Below the pieces are notes generated by a model. The model had not been told where the DNA came from. It saw nothing but the letters and a program-made list of their open reading frames with translations, and made no database searches. Position numbers and translations under genes: made by a program. A stretch of 64,000 nt of DNA from Diprion similis (Eukaryota; Arthropoda; Insecta; Hymenoptera; Diprionidae), in NCBI RefSeq assembly GCF_021155765.1, contig NC_060107.1, positions 7,674,501-7,738,500 on the forward strand. The letters run 5' to 3'. Positions 1-11,391 of the stretch are shown here, piece by piece (within the stretch, counting starts at the first letter, position 1; every line of letters starts with the position of its first letter).

Positions 1-631
1 AAATCTTTCGAGGTGGGGTTGAAATCCCGAATTTAAAATGTCCCGAAAGCGCCAGATTACGGTTATTTATTTTTTTTTTTCAAGTTTCATTTCCTTACTT
101 CAAGTTTCGTCACCAAATAATTCGGTCTCAATTTTTCCATCATTTGAGTCGATTTTCGGTTTGTTCACCTTTTCTACAACCTTGAACGGAGTCGATTAAT
201 TCTAGTGTCACGTTTTTCAGATTTTTTTTTTGCTAGCATAAGAATTTTCTTTCCAAAACCTTTTTTTTGTAACGAACAAGGACGGCCCACAATCGTTTGA
301 AAAACTTGCAACATCTACAAAAGAAAATGACACAAAATTTTTTCTAGGATAAAAAGTTTCCTTTCAATTTTTTCCCAATCGATACCAGTTTTCCAATATT
401 TTTCACCATACCCAGGACTAATTTTCCGTCCAAAAGTTTAACTCAAATTCTCCGCGAGAAAAAGAATATTTTTCAAAAGAAGATTTAATTTTCAAAATAT
501 GACGCGCAAAATTGGAAAAACTTACACCTCGGGGAACATTTTTACACAAAAATAAAAATAAAGAAAACGAAGAAAGCCCAAAGTGCCAGAATTTCCCGGT
601 TAATCCGCGAGTTCAATCAAGACCCACGTAC
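1..631. other. AT-rich non-coding sequence
   Basis: AT-rich sequence with many T runs and short A runs. No open frame with coding character and no repeat of note was seen. It flanks a GC-richer block that begins near 600. Confidence 0.5.
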
Positions 632-892
632 CGTCAAACGAAATTCTTAAAACTGGCTTCATAAAATCTTCGGCCCGAATCTCGCACAGCCGCAAGATGG
701 CTAATTGGAAGAGATCGAGGCTCGCGGGTGAACTTGATACGTGGGATGAGATCTGATACACATACAGGCGAAGCCTGGCATTCCCCCTCCTCCAGGCCGA
801 CTCGACTCCCGATGGGGATAGAACGATGATGCGGCTGCAGGTGCCGCCCCAATCCCCATGCTCAGCCCCACGTTGTATCAGTGAAACGGCGT
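632..892 (-). other. Possible internal exon of an unknown minus-strand gene
   Basis: A GC-richer island in AT-rich surroundings. Read on the minus strand it is open for about 99 codons. It is bounded by an acceptor-like site (CGTGACAG before 892) and a donor-like site (GACG then GTACGT after 632), which would give a 261-nt exon. The translated segment contains no domain I recognise (for example residues reading SLIQRGAEHGDWGG and LDLFQLAILRLCEIRAED). A second minus-strand frame is also open for about 70 codons, so the frame is not certain. No partner exon was identified in the window, so it would continue to the left of the window or into unseen exons. It could equally be a CpG-rich regulatory block with a chance open frame. 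Confidence 0.25.
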
Positions 893-2379
893 CTGTCACG
901 AGAACTGGCGCGTCTCTTGTGCCGTGGAATCACCGGCTCGATTAACGATCAGCGATTCGCGTGCGAATAGCCGCAAGCCCGAGATTCGGGAGTTCTTTTT
1001 TTCCAAATTTCTGTTGTTTTTTTTTTTTTTTTGCTCCCCGTCGAATCTGGTTTCGAGAAACTAGATGCGGTAGATGCTTGTGTGTGGTTTTTTCATTCAT
1101 TTATTTATTTATACTTTTGTTTTTTTTGTTTTTTTGTGTTATTTGCTTCCTCTTTTCTCATGTGCAGTTTGTGCCTTATCCACGCGTTGAGTTATCGCCG
1201 TTCGTCGTCGAGAGTTTCTTTTGTATCTATACGCAACTGACCAACATTCGGAATAAACGTCCCGGTGGTGCCTGATTTTTTTTTTACTTACTTTTATTCT
1301 TATTTTTCACATTTACGTGCATGTGATTTGTGGCATGGATGGGCCAGTTTAAGCCGGGCGTGACCAGCAAAAATAACAGGTAATCATTTTTTTCATCTCG
1401 ACATGTTTTTCTAGTTTCTATATGTACACATTATCGAGTCCACGATTTGGATTGTAACAACGATCCATCCACGGACGCTCGACGCGTTTCAACGTTTAAA
1501 TTTTCAAATTGCTTGTTCTTATACAGAAGTTAACTTGATATTATAAGTTTGTAAGAAGTCTGATGTTGAATAAAGTAAAAGAAAAAAAAAAGGAACGCTT
1601 CGTTAAAAATTTACATTCGAAAAGTGAGATTGATTTGAATTTCGTTTGAAGGATATCTCCTCGATAGTAGAGAAAAGAAATGATCAAGAAATGTAAAAAA
1701 GAAAAAGAAATTCAAGCGTGGAAAGTTTTGTCTTCCAAAAACTTTTTGTAAAATCAAGCTCGTACACCGAACCGCTTTTTTTTTTTTTTTTTTTTTTATT
1801 CTGAAATCCGTGTATCATATCGGTGGTCCGATTTTTGTACATCATGAATATCGTGATATTAATTCGATATGAAAGTTGAATAACGGTTATAGGTTGTTTC
1901 TGTTCCGTTTTTTTTTTTTTTCTTTCTTTCTTTCGTATCGAAGAATAAAATTATCAATGTTGAATGATAACTTGTGAGATTCAACGAAAGCAATGATCTT
2001 TGGAATATTGTAACTACGATAACGTATATTCTCCTTGTGAAGTCGCATGATTACGGGAATGGGATAACAATTGTTTGCGCACAATTTGCAACAATCAAGT
2101 AAATTATCCATGTAATTATAATACACGGGTACAACTGGCAATATGCTAGACAAACGAGACTGAGAAAATAAAATATGATACATAGTTAAATACCTTTGGC
2201 AAATACGTCTGTTATTATATATACAATTCTCATGTTGCACAGTCTTCCTCGTTAGGAGCTCGAGTGTGAGAAAATCGGCGTTTGTCCTCACGCGATTCGA
2301 TGCATTCCGGACGTTTCTGTGTAGAATACAAGCATCCATATATTTATAAGCTTGTTATAAATTAAAGTGTTATTGTTTG

Positions 2380-2408
2380 TTTATTCCTCCTCTACAAGGA
2401 GGAATAAA
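2380..2408. repeat. Perfect 12-bp hairpin
   Basis: TTTATTCCTCCT (2380-2391) is followed by the loop CTACA and its exact reverse complement AGGAGGAATAAA (2397-2408). There is no run of T specific to a terminator and no gene context, so the role is unknown. Confidence 0.6.
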
Positions 2409-3032
2409 ACAGCCTCTGATCATCGTTTATAACACAATATGCACGATAGATTTTCGAGTGTGAGAAAATGAGAGGAAAAAATTATTCATTAAACGTGGTA
2501 AATACAAGTGTGAAATTAATTATGTATTATAATACAAGTTTTCTTGGTCTAATGATCCGCTAGTCGAATTAAATTCATATATTATAATACTACCCGAAAA
2601 TCGCGAGCCTTTAATTAAGGCTGACGATATTATCAACTGTGCAATTAAATTAGTGAATATGCTTTAAACTTGATTCAAATTTTTTATGAATATTCTTTTC
2701 TCCTTCGTTAAAATTAAAAACTGTATAAAAAATTTCCTCATCTCATTTATATTTTCAAAGAAAAAAAATGTTGGATTAAAAAAATCGAATGAAACTAAAA
2801 TTACACCTGTAGAAATTTTTTAATATTAATCGATCTCACGAATTCCTCTTCCTTGTTATTATATTTAAATATTTCACCGCAAAGAGGTGAAATAAATTTG
2901 AACAAAATAATTTTCTACAAAATATATATACATTTTCAAAAGGATCTTTCGTTTCTGAGAATAATGACCTGTAGAAAGAAGTTGGAACCCTCCGGGTGAT
3001 CCTCTACACATATATATATATTATGTATATAG

Positions 3033-3058
3033 GTGTGTGTGTGTGTGTGTGTGTGTGT
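3033..3058. repeat. (GT)n microsatellite
   Basis: About 13 uninterrupted GT units following a TA-rich tract. A simple repeat, useful only as a polymorphic marker. Confidence 0.9.
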
Positions 3059-3414
3059 AAAACCTACCAACGTTATAAACCAGGCGGTATTATTGGCCTC
3101 GGAAGATTTACGCGTTAGTGTATATAACCTGAAGGAAAAAGAAGATGCCAGTCATCGGTTTTCCCGCGTGCTTTTGTATCCGGCAATTTATAATACCGGG
3201 AGCAATTTCATTGCAATAAACCGTCTAAAGCAGCCATTTTCTTAACAATAATGGCGGTCTTCTTCACTGATCGATGAAATAGTGCGGAATAATTTTGAAA
3301 TTATGAGTCTGAAAATACCCCGCGGTTTTCTTTTTGTACATAGCCATTTTTGATTTTGGTAAAAAAATTCTCTCTCCGATTAGTTATTATAGTTGTTTAA
3401 AAATTATTGAGAGT

Positions 3415-3518
3415 AATTTTGGAAAGGACCCTTTTTTTTTAAATTCTCAACATATTGTCAAAATCAGAAATTGCGAGGGTCAGACGATCGTTGGGTTCGC
3501 ATTGAATTCCCCACATAC
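3415..3518. mobile_element. Fragment of the GGGNATTCC-end element family
   Basis: The segment contains AAGGACCC followed by a T run and AAATTCTCAA, then AAAATCAGAAATTGC and GAGGGT, and ends in GAATTCCCCACATACATA. The same order of blocks occurs in the element at 32110-32750: the AAGGACC plus T-run block lies in its left arm and the CAGAAATTGCTAGGGGG block at its right end. I therefore read this as an internally deleted or truncated copy. No left end was found. Confidence 0.4.
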
Positions 3519-4464
3519 ATACGTTACATATGTGATTGAAATAAGGGATAAATCAAGGAAGAACGGGATGAAATTGTCAATCAGAAATGGCGACGCGTGG
3601 ATGTGCAGGGTATACCGTTAGGCTAGATGGACGTGTAATTATTTCAATCACAATCAACCGGCGTCGGAAAAGATCGAGATAAGCCGCGTCGCTTTTGTCC
3701 GTCGAAAACGGTACTCGTACACTTCGTGGATCCGAATTATACTCGGATGAGTAACCGATTGGATATACACGCGGCGATCAATCGTGTAATATGTAGTAAG
3801 TAAGTACAGGGTGATTCAGATGTCTCGAGGAAAATGCAGGGTCGCCAGAAAACCAGACTTTAATTTTTCATTCGTATATATACCGTCGAAACGATCGCGA
3901 GAGTTGAGAAAGTGTGAAATTGTCATCGAGGACACTCGAATACTTTTTTTTGCAGACCTTCGTTCAGATCCGTCGTCGTGTCATTCATCATCGGAGTCAA
4001 ATTCTATTGTACAAAAATCTCGACGATCATTTCACGCCATTCCCGTGTGGGCGAAAATTTGGCAAGATTAATAACGCTGTCAAAAATCTACCCGGAATAT
4101 CTTGTACCTACGTTTCACGTGGCGTAATCCGAGCGAAAATACAGCTCGTCAAACGCTAGATTCTTACGCAAGCGCGAAACAATGCCGCGGGTCTTGGATA
4201 ATTGCGACGTCCTGCTGCTGGTATATAGTATTCGAAATATCAGATCCTTACTTTCCCACATTCGATTCTTTCGGATTGGAGCGATGTGCTTTTTCTTCAT
4301 GGAACAAGGTCTGAGCCTCGATTCTAAATGTACTGGCACTGTACATTCCCAAACAAAACACAGTCTCGTAGACAGTATTTAATATTTTTTTTATATTTTT
4401 CATTAGTTAGAAATCCGACGAAAAATCAGACGCAATAAAAGAGATGGAAAAAAATTTAATCGGG

Positions 4465-4497
<33 letters not shown>
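4465..4497. repeat. (AAT)n microsatellite
   Basis: About ten AAT units in a row. Simple repeat. Confidence 0.9.
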
Positions 4498-7400
4498 GTC
4501 ATTGTTAGTATACAAATCATTGTTTACCAATTTTTAGGGAATGTTGTTTTTTTTTTTTTATGTCATGTGAAATGAATTTTTTGATTTTTCTGAATACACA
4601 TGGATTTTTAAAGAATTTTTTAAAGAAAATTTATCAAGGCTTGGTTAAAAATGTATGGCCGGTGCATGCTTAATGCCGTTGACGAAACGATTCCTATACT
4701 AAGAGAGAAAAAAGAATTTCATTTCCTCTGCGCAAAATTTTATTCTGAATCTAATCCGAGGATCCGTTTTCATGATTCATTATATTTGTAGAAAATGCTC
4801 TAAAAGAAAGCAGCGGGGGAAAATGGAAACGGATTTATACATTCACCTGCAATGTTGTCCAGTCGCGTTAGAGACTTTCTTCTGAAATTGCGGCGTTTTT
4901 CCGTCAACCCGTAAAGCAGCGCAGCGTCGTTTGTAGTTGAACTGGTTCATGGTCAGTTATTGGGACATCTGTGTAACCAAGACATTACTGCGCCTCTCAT
5001 TATCCGGATAGTTAGGATAATGAACGGACCAGGCACTGCACGCTTTCTGAAACGCGATGTGTTTGTACTCGTTATACTATACGTTGCTAGATGTTATTAT
5101 AACTATGGGTGTTATTTTTTCACGCACTTAAACCAAGTTCTTAAATAGGTGCGCAATATACCACATAACTCTGCTGACTACCTTAAAGTAAGGTTATAAA
5201 CGCGTGTACAAATCGCCTTAAGCATCTACGCTGTCTCACGAATTAGGTGTAATTTCCCCACTTTCTACAAATGGGAAATAGTTATTTCTGCTTGTTTTCT
5301 TCTGGAATCGTATTTTTAACCAGTCATCATGACTGCACCGATAAACAATTCGTAACATTTTTTATTTTCTCGTTTTTCTATTCGTATTTGCTCCGTTCTT
5401 CGTTGAATTTTAACTCTTTCCATTTTCTTATCAATTTTTCAATATTACACACACACTTGACTCATTGTCAGTCTGCTTGACTGTATATCATTCGTAGACG
5501 GAAGAGAAAGGAATTTTCGAACGAATGAAATAGATTTAAATTAAATGTCGAGTAAGTTCCACAAGGTTTTCAGACAGCATAATTATCAGTCAGATATCGT
5601 TCGACGAACACGTTTTAACCGCTTGAACAAATCTAATGTTCAGTCACTACAAAAGATTCTTTAACATGAAGTTTTACTACCCGCTTCAACCATTGAACTT
5701 TTGACTTAACAAAACACGAATTAGAGCAAGCTCAATTCGATACAACAATTCCAAATTTTTAGCCATTGCAGAATTCTCATTATCGCAATGAACTCGCGCC
5801 GTGTTACGTCGAACAAATTCAATTCCATATTAAATTTTCGCAAGTATTTCGTCCTGCAAAAGGATTTTTTGCATTTAACCATAGCATTGAGTTGAACGAA
5901 AGGAATATCACTTGACTGAAATAATTCTTTACACTTGATTTGGAATAATGTCTGATGGATGTAGGTCAGGTAGGGTGATTCTAAGGATTCTATGCCCGGA
6001 AAGGATACGTCACACACCATGTGGTGCACAGTTAGAAGATTAGCGGCGAAAGATTAAAGCAGGTTCGATCGCTTTGCGGCAAGCTCGAGAACCGTTTAGA
6101 TGCAGTTTAGCTTGGTAATTTGCTAGGCAGAAATAACGCAGCGACGTTATACTCAGGTATGCATGACGGTGGCCTGCATTGCTACGTTTTACGCTACTTG
6201 AACGGTATCGCTGACTATTAATTCTTTCTTAATTCGCACCTATAGGTGTAACACAACTCAAGTCGTGCCGGAATAACAGTCGCCATATATCGTGTTCAGA
6301 AATTCTTTGGGCATGTCCGATACCCTTTAGAAATTTTAATGTAAAATGTACACCTAAATTACCGTTGGCTTCGATTGGCCGGATATTTTTTTATTTTGCA
6401 TATATATATATATATATAAAAAAACATTTCCTTTCCTTTTTTTCCTCACACGTGTATCTGTATGATAATATTTTGCGTGCGTAGAAATGCGGGAACAAAA
6501 AACGGGAACGCGACGGAATATTTTGGGCAAATTTGCCTGGTAGTTATAGTCGTGGACCGTGACTCTCTTTCTTTATTTTTTCTTCTTCTTCGTCTTCTTA
6601 TACTTTTTCCTTCAATAAAGACGTAAAATTAGTGGAATGGATATCGAAGCGCGTAAACAGGTATGTAGATGTAAATTATACTCACACAGCACGATAGACG
6701 TATTTAAATCACCTTTTCGAATGATGGTTTGGTCGAAATTTCCTTTCGGGTGTAATAAATTGGGACTATAAATCGATTTATTTTTCATCAACCAATCAAA
6801 CGGCAAGACGTATAACCTAGCGTCAAAGTTGTTGACAAGTTTCTTTTCGTAAATGTATATATATATATTTTTTGCGAATAATTAATCGCTATGGAGTTCA
6901 GATTTTCTACAGGCATCATTTCGTTATGTATATAGTATGAGGCATTCCAGGCCAAACCGACCCACGTGTAACCCTTACCATCGGTGATTTTATTTATTCA
7001 TAAGTACGGTGTGGAGTGTACAAAAACATCATTGTTTAATGAGAAATTTTTTGAACCATGGGTTTAATTTTTACTTTTCCTAAAAATCCAAAATCCCAAA
7101 TTTTTAATTAATAGCTCTAATCGAATAATTGGTCTTGGATTTTCCTCATGAATTCGTTGTTAAAAAACGATAATTTTAAGACCAAGATAGATATGGGCAA
7201 GCTTTTCACTTCGAAAAATTCGAAAAATCGAATTGAATGTAAATTTGGGTAATAGAAATTCATATTTAATTTGATTTTCCCATTTCTGCTCTTTTGATGT
7301 AGAAGCTACCGGCGAAATAATTAATCGAATTAATTATTATACAATAACTCGAACTATTATACGACCAGAGAAATTAAACCCGTCGAATTCAGGCCTTGGA

Positions 7401-8176
7401 TGATCCTAAAAGCGAAATATATTCTTGAGCACCAACAAATATACTGTATAATTTGGGAAAAATCCAGTGTCTCGATTTGCTGAAACGTGCGAAACTAACG
7501 GTTTTTGAACTGAACCGTTCTGATGAGTAGGGCGCGATTGATGTTAAGATTCGAATTTGCATGTAGGCGATTGAATGACATTAACTGTATTCAAATTAAA
7601 ACTGATTAATTGTTTTAAAACGTTTAAAATTCCCAATTAAACATAATCCAAAAGTTTAGAAAGTTTTATTTATGAATTCGTATTAAAAACGAATTTCTCA
7701 ACGTCATTCTGTGAGGAGAAAAACGGTCGTCATTTTCCTTGAGAAATATCGTTTGTGCTTGGAAATCGGCCGATTCTATCGTTGTTTGACATAAATCGAT
7801 CAGCGTAATTTACATCATTGACATCGTAGGATCTATATCGATCACGAATGCATCGTGAAAATTATGATCGTTTCTAGAATCAATAGGTTACGTAATAACG
7901 TATTTTATACCAGTGTAAACGTGTAACGATAAGGAAAAACGGATAAAGAAAAATAATAAACAATTTGAAAAAAATAGAAATGCGATCGTCTGCTTTGCAC
8001 TGACCGACCACTCGTGGACGAGAAAAAGTGCGAAGAAACGGCGACGACAGCTGCTTATATTATGAACGAACGATTTCTACGTATACTGGAGTCTGTAATC
8101 ATCGACGGAATGAGTCTGCGGTTTTTCTACCTCAAGTGTGAGCGTCTGTGTGTTCGGGTCAGAGAATTACTGTGTT

Positions 8177-8946
8177 ATACAGGGTGTCCTGTAGAACTAA
8201 ATGAGCAATTTGATAGGGGTAGTAAAGGGGGTCGAGCTGAGTGAATTAATGAACATGAAGAACAGACGCGAGATACGAATTGTTGGAAAATCGTCTTGTG
8301 ACGATTGGTTTTTGTGATGAAATTTGATGTTGGAAATTGTTTCGTTTGAAATTCTCAAGTTTGATTTCATTCGTATTGTTGATAAGCGTGCTTGACTGCT
8401 GATGAATTAACGAATTTCAAACGAAAAAACTCTTGACATTGAATGTTTTATTGCTAAAACCAGTCGCTACAAGACAATTTTTCAACTAATCGTATCTCGC
8501 CGACGTGACTTCGGAGTAACGATGGCTACTAGTTGAGTAATCGATGTATCTATTAATCGAGCCCAAAAAATAATTAATCGAACTCTTGACTCGATCGAAT
8601 CGATAAAAATGAATCGGGTAATCGCTTATTTCGTATTTTCTTGAAACGGTGCGCATGAATCTTAAAATAATAAAAATAGTAGTCTTAATTCATAATATTT
8701 TCTAATTCAGGTGAATATATTCATTTGTCTTCCACTAATTACATCAAATCGGAGCTTAGTAAATAAGACAATGATAACAATTGATAATTTGATCCCACAA
8801 ATTGAAATTTTTCTTGCACTGTTCATGGGAGTAAAAATCAAAAACCGATTGTAAGGAAAAATAATCGATTATACGCGACCAGAAGTTCTTCAGGTTAATT
8901 TAATCAGCTCAGCGATTTGGCCGCTTAGTTTTAGGACACCCTGTAT
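8177..8946. mobile_element. Non-autonomous DNA transposon with TIRs and a nested hairpin
   Basis: The left end reads TATACAGGGTGTCCT (8177-8190 region). The right end is its inverse, AGGACACCCTGTATA (8933-8947 region). Imperfect similarity continues inward (GAACTAA versus AAACTAA after the TIR). TA or TATA at both edges would be the target duplication. No transposase frame lies inside, so it is non-autonomous. Inside, about 8264-8368 and 8405-8512 are a second inverted repeat: CGAGATACGA, GTCTTGT, TGGTTTT and TTTCGTTTGAAATTC appear in one arm and their reverse complements in the other. The right part (8530-8640) is rich in AATCGA words. CAGGGTGTCC-type ends are common among insect DNA elements; I cannot assign a superfamily. 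Confidence 0.7.
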
Positions 8947-10244
8947 ATACCGAAATATACGTATGAATGCATACATGTGGTGTATATATATATATATATA
9001 TACGGTCAAACTGGTGCGTTTGTGCTTATAAAACGCGCGTCTGTATCTATGTATTATCTGTAAGTGCCCAGCGTTTTTACGTCTAGTTTTGTGTGTATGT
9101 GTGTAGTGCTTGTGTGAAAAAATATACAGTTATCCTCTTTCGAGACGATGGTGCGTGCAAACCAGCGTCAAGGACCCGTTTTGTGTAACCAAAGATTCAT
9201 AACGGCATCCCTTCCATCGCGAGCACAATGCCTAGTTGATATTGTAATGTTACGATACCTGGGTTTAATTAATTGCGAGACACGTGTTCATGTTTTGTAA
9301 AGACTTATTCGTGTCTGATGCCAATTTCGCAAGAAGAGAACTGCAAGAAAGGGCTCCGTTTCATTTCGTCTCACACAGATTTCCCGCCAAAATTTAAGAA
9401 AAAAGAGACACAGATTACGTTCGTTTCTTCTGACGATAAGATTTTCGGGACAAGCTGATCGCTTGTCGTTCTAACAATAAGTCAAATTTGATAGTCACTG
9501 CCCCCCTCCCTCCGTCGAATTACAAACACGAGTAATTTTGAAGTTACGTCATTTTGAAACAGATGTTTCCTAAATTTTCGTAAAAATGTTTTAAACTACT
9601 CCTGCAAAGACTTTATTTTTGAACAGTAATTTTTCGGAAAAATTTAACGCACTTTTTTAGGTTGTTGATTATTCATTGTAAGCAACTTAAATCACCTATG
9701 GTTGGATTAATATTTTTTATTTTTTTTATTTTTTTTATATTCTACTGAGTAATTTTCAATCTTTTGCGGTAGAAGAGGAAACGTCCACTTCGAGAGAGTC
9801 AGCTTATAGTTTCACTTTGAAATTTTTATTACACCGTTCTCGTTCTCGAAAAAATAGGTGCAAGAAAAAAAATAAAATAAAATAAACAAAAAATAACGAA
9901 ACATCTCGACGCACGACGTGTTTTGCATATGAAAAGGAGTCCGATATTCTCAAACAGCGTTCGGTAGACACATATTCGAACCTACCTATTCGAACAAGCA
10001 CTCAGAACGAGTTCCATGCTTTCTAGGAAAATAAAATGCTGTTTCACAAAATAATAAATTCAGCAAGGTTGTAAAAATTATTTTGACATTTGTCGAAAGC
10101 CTGAAATATTCTTATTCGAGGAGATCGCAGACTGTTGAAATTTCTTACTCTCGTTACCGTTAGCATAGACTCGGAAAAAATGTGGATTATTGTTGAAACG
10201 GATTTAAAAAAAAAAAATGTTTTAACTTGATATAGTTTTTTTTT
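8947..10244. other. Non-coding region
   Basis: No gene seen. It contains a short TA run at 8983-9002, a stretch of purine/pyrimidine asymmetry, and T-rich tracts around 9710-9740. The open frames are short and without domain or splice support. Confidence 0.5.
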
Positions 10245-10826
10245 CCTGTCCAAAATTATTACGGATAACTTATTTTGTGAGATGATATTACAGTCGAAAT
10301 TGAAAATATGTTTAGATATTCGTTTAAAAGCTGCTACCAAAGTCGATCAGGTAGAATTATATTGAAACAATATGTTACGTCGACGTTGAAACGAATTTTA
10401 AACTCACGAATATCGACTATAAATAAACGACGATTAACAACTTCAGAGGAATAACGTGACTGCGATCAACCAGAGTGTCAAATTTAGGTCGACGGTTAAT
10501 CGTTAATGTAAAAAGAGCCAATTCAAAAGAGTTCAATTCACCCCGAAATCTTTTGCGAAGATATTTATTTTCCCTGCGTGTGAAATAATTACAGCGAATG
10601 TAACAAATAACTGAGCGTGAAAAAAGTGTCACTGCATAATCAGATCCTACCATGTTTGCTGTTCAACTTAATCATACGCGCGGGATAAAAGGTGTAGCTA
10701 TTACATATATATTCACACAGCTAAACGGCCTTTGTGCACGAAATCGTGCTTGCGAAGCGATAAATTCGAGAGAAAAAATCTTCTTCCCCATTTATAAACG
10801 AACGCGTTCACTTTCGACGAACAAGC
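10245..10826 (+). repeat. Copy A of a roughly 580-bp inverted duplicate
   Basis: This segment is the reverse complement of 27715-28298. The core (about 10328-10826) is almost identical: translating opposite strands of the two copies gives the same 78-residue frame and a 66/67-residue frame with a single change over the shared part. The outer roughly 85 bp (10245-10327) is still alignable (CCTGTC, AAATTAT, GATAACT, ACAGTCGAAATT) but clearly more diverged. The similarity stops abruptly after GAACAA at about 10826. No terminal inverted repeats and no transposase were seen. Whether it is a transposon fragment or a segmental duplication is open. Confidence 0.85.
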
Positions 10827-10906
10827 GCTCGTTCGTTTCATGCCGAAGCTAAGGATTATGGCCGTACATATACTCGCGTGTTGAGGATATTGTACCTACT
10901 TGAGAC

Positions 10907-11391
10907 GTACAGTCAGGTCAAAAACGTGATGCGACACGGGATCAAGAGAAAAGTACTTTTATTTAAGAATATCTTCGTGGTTTAAAAAATATTTGAAAAA
11001 AAAACATGAATTTCAACTGTAAATATATATTAATCGGATTACTTTAAAAAATTTTTACACAAGAATCAATATCGCTTGTCCGATCCCGATAAACAATATC
11101 TGATTTTATTCGTAAACCACAACATCGTCTGAGTAAGATTTTAGATTGTAATGATGCGTTTCATTTTCGTCATTTGTAAAATTCAACGATCGTGAATTTC
11201 AAATATTTTTTTGCACCAACACATGGGTGGAATTGAAAATTATTTCCTCCGGAATAACAACTCTTAGAAATTTTTTTTTTCCACTTTCCAGGGAGTTTTT
11301 CTGTCAGGAAAATATGTTCAGTGTTATTTCTGTTTTCTTTTTTTTTTTTTTTTTTTTTCTCGTTTTCATACATTTTCGGCTTGACTGTACG
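10907..11391. mobile_element. MITE-like element with ACAGTCAGGTCAAAA ends
   Basis: The left end is CGTACAGTCAGGTCAAAA (10906-10923). The right end, read in reverse complement, is CGTACAGTCAAGCCGAAAA (about 11374-11392). TA at both borders would fit a mariner/Tc1-type TA target duplication. It is about 485 bp long, with an AT-rich interior including a T run of about 22 at 11338-11358, and no coding capacity. Non-autonomous; the family assignment is inferred from the TA borders only. Confidence 0.55.

Larger units (their letters stand above)
906..8170. other. Non-coding region with microsatellites and TE fragments
   Basis: About 7.3 kb without a supportable gene; the short open frames here have no splice context or recognisable domain. 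It holds a 12-bp-stem hairpin (2380-2408), a TG microsatellite (3033-3058), a TE-end-like fragment (about 3420-3515), an AAT microsatellite (about 4465-4497), TA runs near 6400 and 6858, and a lone GGCATTCCAGGCCAA-type TE end near 6930. It is either intergenic or part of a long 5' UTR intron of mwh. Confidence 0.5.

Noticed and set aside
3808..4160. TACAGGGTGATTCAGATGTC, resembling a transposon end, with overlapping short frames
   Set aside because: No inverted partner found in the window, and the frames lack any domain or splice context.
8014..8244. 76-residue plus-strand frame
   Set aside because: It runs into the left end of the TIR element at 8177, so its C-terminal part is transposon sequence; no start context or homology seen.
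10417..10653. 78-residue frame, identical to one at 27887-28123 on the other strand
   Set aside because: The identity comes from the inverted duplicate as a whole, in which all frames are preserved. There is no recognisable domain, splice context or coding bias, so I list the DNA repeat, not a gene.
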